Part shown: piece after piece, positions 1 through 4,897 of the stretch | How the letters are laid out: each line of letters starts with the position of its first letter | How positions within the stretch are numbered: the stretch's first letter is position 1 | Origin: Chloroflexota bacterium | Lineage (GTDB): Bacteria > Chloroflexota > Limnocylindria > Limnocylindrales > CSP1-4 | Direction of reading: 5' to 3' | DNA length: 7,754 bases | Assembly (NCBI GenBank): GCA_021789355.1 | Contig: JAJYJR010000264.1 | Span: 1 to 7,754, forward strand | Notes under the pieces: model-generated | What the model saw: only the letters and a program-made list of their open reading frames with translations | Database searches by the model: none | What the model was told of the DNA's origin: nothing | Made by a program: the position numbers and the translations under genes

Positions 1-188
1 ATGCCCGGCAGGATGCGGGTGACTGGCACATGAGACACCCACGATCGGACGGGACCGCTGGTCAGGTACCCCGCACGATGCGGACTCGGGCACGCCACCT
101 GGAGGAGCCAGGCGCGAGCCAGCCGGCGACGCGGTGCTCCGCCTGTTCGGAGAGATCCAGCGCCGCCTCTGCACCTCCGCGGCGCCGT

Positions 189-225
189 CCCAGAAGGACC
201 ACCCGGGTCCCCAGAAGGACCACCC
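189..225. repeat. Pair of 16-bp direct repeats, 21-bp period
   Basis: The sequence CCCAGAAGGACCACCC occurs at 189-204 and again, identically, at 210-225. The 21-base spacing is two helical turns, so both copies would present the same DNA face. Two copies only, in apparently non-coding DNA. It may be a protein-binding site pair or simply a small local duplication. Confidence 0.7.
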
Positions 226-323
226 ATCCGGGACGGAGGCGCCCCAACAGGCCCTGACGACCGGGGCAGCCTCCGTTCGCCGCCGCCGGCGACCGTCCCG
301 GTTCGCCAAGGGACGATTCACTT

Positions 324-337
324 GTGCCGTTCGGCAC
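324..337. repeat. Short perfect inverted repeat
   Basis: Arms GTGCCG (324-329) and CGGCAC (332-337) flank a two-base centre. It lies about 140 bases upstream of the start at 475. It could be an operator half-site pair, but 6-bp arms arise easily by chance in DNA of this composition. Confidence 0.35.
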
Positions 338-429
338 TTGCGCGGCGCTGAGCGGGGCGAATGCTGCCCGCGCACGCGGGGGGCGTTGACGCGCGGCCAT
401 GCCCAGGCCGCCTCGACCGCGCAGAGCCA

Positions 430-447
430 CTGGCGAGACCGACCCGC
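430..447 (+). repeat. Copy 1 of a dispersed 18-mer
   Basis: CTGGCGAGACCGACCCGC, matching 1360-1377 at 17 of 18 positions. It lies in non-coding DNA 28 bases before the GTG start at 475. The match does not extend convincingly on either side. Confidence 0.4.
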
Positions 448-459
448 GATACCCGTCCC

Positions 460-468
460 AGGAAGGGG
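460..468 (+). promoter_or_regulatory. Ribosome binding site fixing the 475 start
   Basis: AGGAAGGGG ends six bases before a GTG codon at 475. This decides the start: the same frame is open from an ATG at 361, but that upstream part has no ribosome binding site and encodes unconvincing Arg/Pro-rich sequence. Confidence 0.75.
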
Positions 469-474
469 TCGTCA

Positions 475-831
475 GTGGCCGAGTTCGCATTGTTCATAGG
501 CTGGGGCTCGCCGCGCGCCGGCAAAGAAGCCGCGGCGGCCAGGATATTCGAGGAAGCCGTCGCTTACTGGAACGCGCTCCAGGCGACGGGCGAGATCGAG
601 AGCGTCGAAACCGTGCTCCTGACCGCCCACGGGGGTGACCTGGCCGGCTTCGCGCTGCTGCGCGGCGATCCCGAGAAGCTGGGCCGTCTCAGCATGACGC
701 CCGAGTTCGAGCGCCTGACCATGCGGGCCGGCGTCTGCTGCGATGGCGTCGGCGTCGTCAGCGCTCTCGTCGACGCCGGGGTCACCCGGGCGATGGGCGA
801 GTGGAAAGGGGCGATCGCCGATCTGATCTAG
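475..831 (+). CDS. Conserved-looking small protein, probable ferredoxin-like fold
   Basis: A 118-residue soluble protein with no signal peptide or membrane segment. The GTG start is chosen from the AGGAAGGGG six bases upstream. Visible landmarks are FALFIGWGSPRAGKE near the N-terminus (residues 4-18), a helix-like stretch EEAVAYWNALQATGEI (26-41), a strand VETVLLTAHGGDLAGFALLRGD (44-65) and a second helix with TPEFERLTMRAG (75-86). This beta-alpha-beta-beta-alpha-beta order, with HGGD followed by a FALLRGD strand, resembles small dimeric alpha/beta-barrel proteins that are usually left as hypothetical in high-GC genomes. I know no assigned function or named family for it. The next gene encodes another small protein of probably similar fold 127 bases downstream, so the two may share a role or merely be neighbours. 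Adjacent cysteines at 88-89 are notable. The gene call is firm; the fold is inferred from the residue pattern only. Confidence 0.85.
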   Translation: MAEFALFIGWGSPRAGKEAAAARIFEEAVAYWNALQATGEIESVETVLLTAHGGDLAGFALLRGDPEKLGRLSMTPEFERLTMRAGVCCDGVGVVSALVDAGVTRAMGEWKGAIADLI

Positions 832-913
832 GACGGGCGCGTCATGTCCGACCGGCGGGCCACCGTGTCGAGACAATCACCCACGGCCACGTAGCGTCCA
901 GGAAGTCAATGCT

Positions 914-934
914 CGGGGTCACGGAGTGACCCCG
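914..934. promoter_or_regulatory. Perfect 9-bp inverted repeat before the DUF4242-like gene
   Basis: Arms CGGGGTCAC (914-922) and GTGACCCCG (926-934) are exact reverse complements around a three-base centre (GGA). The site ends eight bases before the ribosome binding site of the gene at 959. Two readings fit. It may be an operator for a dimeric repressor controlling the small gene. Alternatively it may be an RNA hairpin in the 5' leader affecting translation. A terminator for the preceding gene is less likely because no T-run follows, although T-runs are often absent in very GC-rich bacteria. Confidence 0.6.
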
Positions 935-942
935 CCAGGTCC

Positions 943-950
943 AGGGAGGT
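943..950 (+). promoter_or_regulatory. Ribosome binding site fixing the 959 start
   Basis: AGGGAGGT lies eight bases before the ATG at 959. It supports that start over the in-frame GTG at 926, which sits inside the inverted repeat and has no ribosome binding site of its own. Confidence 0.75.
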
Positions 951-958
951 CGTTTCCC

Positions 959-1246
959 ATGCCGCGCTTCATCGCCGTGCACCCGGTAGCCTTCAGTGAG
1001 GAGCAGCTCCAGCCGCTGGCCAGGGAGCAGGTGCCCGAAGGCGTCACCTGGAACGGCACCTACTGCGCCTTTGCCGACAACAAGAGCTACTGCCACTGGG
1101 AGGCACCCACGAAGGAGGCCGTCGTCGAGATCTTCAAGAAGTACGAGATCCCCTACGAGTCCATCCACGAGGTACGCCATTTCGACCCGGCGACCGGCCA
1201 GCTCGAGCCCGAGCCTGCTGAAGCGAAGGTTCCGCAGCCCGTGTGA
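959..1246 (+). CDS. DUF4242-like small alpha/beta protein
   Basis: A 95-residue cytoplasmic protein beginning MPRFIAVHPV. The central block has Trp31, Tyr35-Cys36, Asp40 and the run YCHWEAPTKEAV (44-55). The ending IPYESIHEVRHFD (64-76) follows it. This layout matches the DUF4242 pattern as I know it: a short ferredoxin-like unit with a Cys-x-(Tyr/Trp)-Glu-Ala-Pro segment, then a helix and an Ile-Pro-x-x-x-Ile-x-x-Val motif. Members are mostly uncharacterised; a Streptomyces member (SCO4226) has been reported to bind nickel. Cys36, Cys45 and His46 could be metal ligands here, but that is inference. The Pro/Glu-rich tail (77-95) is probably disordered. The gene stands alone, with an inverted repeat just upstream and 310 bases of non-coding DNA after it. 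I am confident of the gene, moderately of the family, and not of any function. Confidence 0.8.
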   Translation: MPRFIAVHPVAFSEEQLQPLAREQVPEGVTWNGTYCAFADNKSYCHWEAPTKEAVVEIFKKYEIPYESIHEVRHFDPATGQLEPEPAEAKVPQPV

Positions 1247-1359
1247 GCACCCGCGCGCCGCCGCATGGTCGGGACGGGCCCCGTCGACTGTCGAGCGCCT
1301 GGTACCGGAGGCGTCGAGGCGCGGTGTCGAGCCTCGGCAGCCATGACCACGCCGAAGCG

Positions 1360-1377
1360 CTGGCGAGGCCGACCCGC
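1360..1377 (+). repeat. Copy 2 of a dispersed 18-mer
   Basis: CTGGCGAGGCCGACCCGC, one mismatch from the copy at 430-447 and on the same strand, also in non-coding DNA. It could be a fragment of a genome-wide repeat family or a shared binding site. Chance similarity in very GC-rich DNA is possible. Confidence 0.4.
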
Positions 1378-1461
1378 ACACCAGATGCCCACGCTGGAGC
1401 GGCTCGACAGCTGCGGAGCCCGACACCCATCACCGGACGAGGGAAGCGGCGGCGCGCCGAA

Positions 1462-1489
1462 TTGACACCCCGCGGCGCCCGGCTATCCT
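1462..1489 (+). promoter_or_regulatory. Sigma-70-type promoter for the acyl-CoA synthetase gene
   Basis: A perfect -35 hexamer TTGACA (1462-1467) is followed after 16 bases by TATCCT (1484-1489), which matches the -10 consensus at four of six positions, including the key first, second and last. Transcription would start near 1496, giving a leader of about 60 bases to the ATG at 1557. A full TTGACA is a rare word in DNA this GC-rich, and its position in the gap before a gene supports the call. Confidence 0.6.
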
Positions 1490-1543
1490 CCGGCGCAGGA
1501 GCCGCCGGTTCGGCGCTATGCCGCTCGGCGCGTCCCGCACGCT

Positions 1544-1550
1544 GGGGAGG
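1544..1550 (+). promoter_or_regulatory. Ribosome binding site fixing the 1557 start
   Basis: GGGGAGG lies six bases before ATG 1557. It rules in favour of this codon over the in-frame ATG at 1518, which would add 13 residues not typical of the family and would place the Shine-Dalgarno sequence inside the gene. Confidence 0.8.
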
Positions 1551-1556
1551 TCTGCG

Positions 1557-3143
1557 ATGATCGTGCCCCTCTCGGTCCTGGAGTTCCGGGACCGGGCCGC
1601 GGCGTATTTCGGTGACCGGGTGGGCGTGGTCGATGGGGAGCGTCGCTTCACCTACCGCGAGTACGCCGAGCGCACCCACCGACTGGCGGGCGCCCTGCGC
1701 GGCCTGGGGGTGCAGCCTCACGACCGTGTGAGCTTCATCACCTACAACACGCACCAGCTGCTCGAGGCCTACTACGGCGTCCTCGAGGCCGGCGCCGTGC
1801 TGAACCCCATCAACATCCGGCTCACACCGGACGACATCGGGTACATCCTCGACCACTCCGGATCGAAGGCGGTCTTCTACCACGCCGATTTCGCCCCGCT
1901 GGTCGAACGGATCGTCCCGTCGCTCGCCACTCGGCCCGCGTTCGTGGTGATGGAAGGCGACCCCGGCGGGCCGGCCTCGCACGAGTACGAAACGCTGCTG
2001 GCGGGCGGTGCGCCCGACGAGCCACCGGCGGAGATCGACGAGAACGCAGTGGCCGAGCTCTTCTACACCAGCGGGACCACCGGCCGGCCGAAGGGCGTCG
2101 CGCTCACGCACCGCACCCTGTACCTGCACGCGCTCCAGGCCGCGCAGTCCCTGCGCGTCACCGACGCGGACACCATCCTCCACGTGGTGCCGCTGTTCCA
2201 CGTCAACGGGTGGGGAGCGCCGCACTGGATGACGCTCGCCGGCGGGCAGCACGTCATGCTGCGGCGGTTCGACCCGGCCACGCTGCTGTCGCTGGTGGAG
2301 CAGCACCGGGTCACGCACCTGCTCGCGGTGCCCACCATCTTCAACGCCATCCTGAACAGCCCCGAGCTCGAGCGGCACGACCTCTCCAGCCTCAGGTACG
2401 TGCTGGTGGGCGGCGCGCCCTCGTCGCCCGCGCTCATCCGCGCGCTCGAGGAACGCCTCGGCGTGACGGCCGTCGTCGGGTACGGGCTGACCGAGACGTC
2501 GCCCGTCCTGACCCTCGCATGGCCGCGCCAGCATCTCCTCGAGACGGAGCCACCCGAGCGGCGCCTCGAGCGGCAGGCCACGACGGGCTGGGCGTTGCCC
2601 GGCGTGCGGGTACGCGTGGTGACGGGGGAGGGGACCGACGTCCGGCCGGACGGCGCCCAGCTCGGCGAGATCGTGGTGCGCTCGAACGTCGTGATGGACG
2701 GCTACTACCGCGACCCGGAGGCGACGGCGGCGGCGATCCGGGACGGCTGGTTCTACACCGGCGACATGGCCACCATCGACGAGCAGGGCTACGTGACCAT
2801 CAAGGACCGCGCCAAGGACGTGATCATCAGCGGCGGCGAGAACATCTCGTCGGTCGAGATCGAGAACGCCCTCGCCGAGTTCCCGGGGCTGCTCGAGGCG
2901 GCGGTGGTGCCCGCGCCCGACGAGACCTGGGGCGAGGTGCCGGTGGCGGTGGTGGTCCTCAAGCCGGGCGCGACGGCCACCGCCGACGACGTGCTGGCGC
3001 ACTGCCGCGCACGCCTGGCGGGGTTCAAGGTGCCGAAGCGGGTCGAGTTCCGCGACCAGCTGCCGAAGGGCGGCACCGGCAAGATCCTGAAGAGCCAGCT
3101 GCGCGAGCCGTTCTGGCAGGGGCACGAGAAGCGGGTGCACTGA
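1557..3143 (+). CDS. Fatty-acyl-CoA synthetase (AMP-forming)
   Basis: A 528-residue adenylate-forming enzyme, full length for the family. It should activate a carboxylic acid with ATP to an acyl-AMP and then transfer the acyl group to coenzyme A (EC 6.2.1.-), in the cytoplasm or at the membrane face. Core motifs occur in order. The phosphate-binding loop YTSGTTGRPKG is at 170-180, and PLFHVNGWG at 212-220 is typical of medium/long-chain fatty acid ligases of the AlkK/FadD group. YGLTETSP is at 309-316, FYTGD at 399-403 and the hinge region KDRAKDVIISGGENISSVEIE at about 417-437. PKGGTGKILK near the C-terminus contains the expected catalytic Lys509. No motif is broken. It is preceded by its own promoter and followed at once by a strong hairpin, so it is probably transcribed alone. 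The chain length of the substrate cannot be read from sequence. A role in fatty acid degradation or lipid assembly is likely, and a direct link to the glycan operon downstream is not supported. Confidence 0.95.
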   Translation: MIVPLSVLEFRDRAAAYFGDRVGVVDGERRFTYREYAERTHRLAGALRGLGVQPHDRVSFITYNTHQLLEAYYGVLEAGAVLNPINIRLTPDDIGYILDHSGSKAVFYHADFAPLVERIVPSLATRPAFVVMEGDPGGPASHEYETLLAGGAPDEPPAEIDENAVAELFYTSGTTGRPKGVALTHRTLYLHALQAAQSLRVTDADTILHVVPLFHVNGWGAPHWMTLAGGQHVMLRRFDPATLLSLVEQHRVTHLLAVPTIFNAILNSPELERHDLSSLRYVLVGGAPSSPALIRALEERLGVTAVVGYGLTETSPVLTLAWPRQHLLETEPPERRLERQATTGWALPGVRVRVVTGEGTDVRPDGAQLGEIVVRSNVVMDGYYRDPEATAAAIRDGWFYTGDMATIDEQGYVTIKDRAKDVIISGGENISSVEIENALAEFPGLLEAAVVPAPDETWGEVPVAVVVLKPGATATADDVLAHCRARLAGFKVPKRVEFRDQLPKGGTGKILKSQLREPFWQGHEKRVH

Positions 3144-3144
3144 C

Positions 3145-3174
3145 TGGCTGCTCGCGCACCGCCGCGAGCAGCCA
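3145..3174 (+). terminator. Strong hairpin directly after the acyl-CoA synthetase stop codon
   Basis: Arms TGGCTGCTCGCG (3145-3156) and CGCGAGCAGCCA (3163-3174) pair perfectly over 12 bp around a six-base loop, starting two bases after the TGA. No T-run follows (the next bases are C-rich). It is therefore not a textbook intrinsic terminator, but position and stability suggest termination or 3'-end protection, as is common in very GC-rich bacteria. It separates this gene from the operon beginning at 3284. Confidence 0.7.
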
Positions 3175-3283
3175 CCCCCACCCTCGATGAGACTTCTCTC
3201 ACCGGGGTTCCATCGAGCGTTCATCCGCGGTCACGACTCTCCTCGCTGACGGGGCGGCACCGCCACCCGGAACGAGGAGCGTC

Positions 3284-3898
3284 GTGAAGAACCTGCGTCC
3301 CGAGGCGCGTGTACTCGCGGTCATCGCCAGTGCGGTTGCCCTGCTGGGCGTGCTGGTCGTGGTCGCCATCACCACCGCCGGCCCCGCCGGGGCGGTCATC
3401 CCGCCCGCGGTCATCGTCGACACCGCCACCCCCACGCCCGTTCAGGGGGCGGACACGTCATCCGACCGGATCGGGTCGCCGGCGCCGTCGCCGGCCGCCA
3501 CTGGTTCCGCCGCCGGTCCCGTCGCGCCATGGATGCTCCAGGCCGTCTCCGGCCCCGCCGCCGACGAACCCGCGGTGGCGCCGCTCCTCGGCCTGCCGTC
3601 CGGGTCGAACCCGCCCGCGCCGGCACCGACACCCTCGCCGTCGCCATCAGCCCGGCCACCCGCGTCTCCGCAGACCACGCCCGAGCCCCCGCTCGCGCCG
3701 GTGAGAACCGCGGCACCGGCCGAGACGGCGGCCCCGGCCGAGACGGCAGCGCCGGCCGAGACGGCAGCCCCGGCCGAGACGGCAGCGCCGGCCGAGACGG
3801 CAGCGCCGTCCGGGACCCCTGCACCCGACGCCGCGACCCCGACATCGACACCCGAGGCCGCTTCGCCCACCTCCACCCCTGAACCCACGGGAGACTGA
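3284..3898 (+). CDS. Membrane-anchored Pro/Ala/Thr-rich protein of unknown function
   Basis: A 204-residue protein with a GTG start, preceded by GAGGAG (3274-3279) at a short four-base spacing. A short basic N-terminus (Lys2, Arg5, Arg9) is followed by one hydrophobic segment, about residues 10-32, rich in Ala, Val and Leu. This is a signal anchor or an uncleaved signal peptide; AGPAGA at 32-37 could also serve as a signal peptidase site. The rest is predicted to lie outside the membrane. It is low-complexity and disordered: Pro, Ala, Thr and Ser dominate, with five perfect AETAAP repeats (146-175) and a TPTSTPEAASPTSTPEPTGD tail. There is no recognisable catalytic domain. Such tails often act as wall-spanning spacers or O-glycosylation targets, and the Ser/Thr-Pro content fits either. 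The stop codon abuts the epimerase start with no gap, so the protein is co-translated with the glycan genes and may be a partner in export or attachment, or an acceptor. That role is inferred from context. Confidence 0.8.
   Translation: MKNLRPEARVLAVIASAVALLGVLVVVAITTAGPAGAVIPPAVIVDTATPTPVQGADTSSDRIGSPAPSPAATGSAAGPVAPWMLQAVSGPAADEPAVAPLLGLPSGSNPPAPAPTPSPSPSARPPASPQTTPEPPLAPVRTAAPAETAAPAETAAPAETAAPAETAAPAETAAPSGTPAPDAATPTSTPEAASPTSTPEPTGD
3719..3808 (+). repeat. 18-bp tandem repeat, five units, encoding AETAAP
   Basis: Five consecutive units of the form GCCGAGACGGCAGC(G/C)CCG, starting at 3719, 3737, 3755, 3773 and 3791. They differ at only two positions, both silent: the first unit has GCG for GCA, and one base alternates between G and C. 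The repeat is a multiple of three, so copy-number change would alter protein length without breaking the frame. The near-identity points to recent expansion by slippage or recombination. Confidence 0.9.
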
Positions 3899-4897
3899 AT
3901 GTCCACCTGCCTCGTCACCGGATCCGCCGGCTTCATCGGCTCCCACCTGGCCCGCCGCCTGCTGGACGACGGCTGGACCGTCATCGGCGTGGACGGCTTC
4001 ACCGACTCGTACGCTCCGTCGGAGAAGCTCGCGCGCGCCGCCGAGCTCTCCCGACACCCGCGGTTTCGGCTGGTCGCCGGCGACCTCGTCGACCTGCCAC
4101 TCGAGCCGCTGGTGCGTCGCGCCGAGGCCGTGTTCCACCTCGCCGGCCGTCCGGGCGTCCGCCCGAGCTTCCGGCTCGGCGGCCTGTACCACCACGACAA
4201 CGTGGAGGCCACCGCGCGCCTGATCGCCGCGGCACAGGGCAGCCAGTCGGTCCGGCGGCTCGTGTATGCGTCGTCATCGTCCCTGTACGGCAACTCGGCG
4301 CTGCCGTTCCGCGAGGAGAACCCGGTGGCGCCCATCTCGCCGTACGGGCGCACCAAGCTCGCCGCCGAGCGCGCCTGGCTGGCCGCGAACGACGAGCGGA
4401 TCGAGTCGGTCGCGCTTCGGTACTTCACGGTCTACGGACCGGACCAGCGCCCCGACCTGGCCATGCGCCGGTTCGCCGAGGCCGCCCTGCGCGGACAGCC
4501 CCTGCAGATCCTGGGCGACGGTCACCAGAGCCGCGACTTCACGTACGTCGACGACATTGTCGAGGCCACCGTGCTCGCTGCGTCGGCTCCCGTGGCCGGG
4601 CTCGCGGTCAACGTCGGCGGCGGATCCCGCGTCACGCTGCTGGAGGCCGTCGCGCTCCTCGAGGAGCTGGTCGGCCGGCCGGTCCGGGCGGAGCACAGCG
4701 CCGTGGCACGGGGCGACGTCCGCCACACGGAGGCCGACCTGTCCCGCGCGCGCGACCTGCTCGGCTTCCGGCCGCGCGTCACGTTTGCCGAGGGGTACGC
4801 CCGGGAAGTGGCCTGGATCCGCGACCGCATCGGCACGTCCATCACCCGTCCTTCGCGGCCCGTCCGGCCGTCCCACCGACTGGAGCGAGTGGCATGA
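3899..4897 (+). CDS. NAD-dependent nucleotide-sugar epimerase/dehydratase
   Basis: A 332-residue extended short-chain dehydrogenase, normal length for the family. The N-terminal Rossmann motif GSAGFIG (residues 8-14) binds NAD(P). The catalytic set is visible: the Ser run ASSSSLYG (124-131) and the YGRTK motif with Tyr149 and Lys153. RYFTVYGPDQRPD (174-186) and the SRDFTYVDDI segment (211-220) are typical of sugar-nucleotide epimerases. LAGRPGVRPSF (81-91) recalls UDP-glucuronate 4-epimerases and related UDP-hexose 4-epimerases. The likely job is to convert a UDP-sugar to its C4 epimer, supplying a donor to the transferases that follow; the exact sugar cannot be fixed, and a dehydratase activity is not excluded. 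ATG 3899 follows the previous stop codon directly, with GGGAG five bases upstream. The last four bases overlap the next gene. The Arg/Pro-rich end (about 313-330) is probably a loose tail. Confidence 0.93.
   Translation: MSTCLVTGSAGFIGSHLARRLLDDGWTVIGVDGFTDSYAPSEKLARAAELSRHPRFRLVAGDLVDLPLEPLVRRAEAVFHLAGRPGVRPSFRLGGLYHHDNVEATARLIAAAQGSQSVRRLVYASSSSLYGNSALPFREENPVAPISPYGRTKLAAERAWLAANDERIESVALRYFTVYGPDQRPDLAMRRFAEAALRGQPLQILGDGHQSRDFTYVDDIVEATVLAASAPVAGLAVNVGGGSRVTLLEAVALLEELVGRPVRAEHSAVARGDVRHTEADLSRARDLLGFRPRVTFAEGYAREVAWIRDRIGTSITRPSRPVRPSHRLERVA

Larger units (their letters stand above)
1..474. other. Left-end region without a convincing gene
   Basis: No reading frame here looks like a real protein. 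The open frames on both strands are rich in Arg, Pro, Ala and Ser with no recognisable motif, as expected from chance openness at this GC content. The first bases could be the tail of a gene starting outside the window: one frame reads MPGRMRVTGT and stops at 31-33, but this is too short to judge. The region holds a 16-bp direct repeat (189-225), a short inverted repeat (324-337) and an 18-mer (430-447) that recurs before the acyl-CoA synthetase gene. A promoter for the gene at 475 is expected here, but I could not pick one with confidence. Confidence 0.6.
1247..1556. other. Intergenic region upstream of the acyl-CoA synthetase gene
   Basis: No credible gene is seen. A small frame from ATG 1343 (40 codons, containing KRWRGRPAHQ) has no ribosome binding site and is probably spurious. 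Near its left end is a 6-bp inverted repeat, GACGGG (1273-1278) and CCCGTC (1280-1285). Next comes a stretch with three GTCGAG motifs and imperfect GCGCC/GGCG pairings (about 1285-1335), which could fold as a GC-rich terminator for the preceding gene, without a T-run. The 18-mer at 1360-1377 repeats one at 430-447 with a single mismatch. The right part carries the promoter at 1462-1489. Confidence 0.6.

Noticed and set aside
361..474. N-terminal extension of the 118-residue protein from ATG 361
   Set aside because: No ribosome binding site at 361 and an unconvincing Arg/Pro-rich extension, whereas GTG 475 has a strong, well-spaced one.
62..490. Minus-strand open frame of 142 codons at the left end
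   Set aside because: Arg/Ala/Gly/Pro-rich with no motif, and it overlaps the start of the well-supported gene at 475.
1343..1465. Forty-codon frame with an AT-hook-like RGRP motif
   Set aside because: No ribosome binding site and a composition like other chance frames here. RGRP alone is too short to support a DNA-binding protein.
1134..3224. Long open frame on the minus strand (696 codons) opposite the acyl-CoA synthetase
   Set aside because: It covers the complement of a complete, motif-rich gene and also runs across intergenic DNA. Its sequence is Arg/His/Val-rich with no family pattern. The openness follows from strong third-position GC bias.
3719..3808. Possible CRISPR array from regularly repeated DNA
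   Set aside because: Units are directly adjacent 18-mers without spacers, in frame within a gene, and there are no cas genes nearby.
3529..3882. Alternative plus-strand frame with collagen-like GRDG repeats
   Set aside because: It is an out-of-frame reading of the AETAAP tandem repeat and has no ribosome binding site. The frame with a signal anchor and tight coupling to the epimerase is the better gene.
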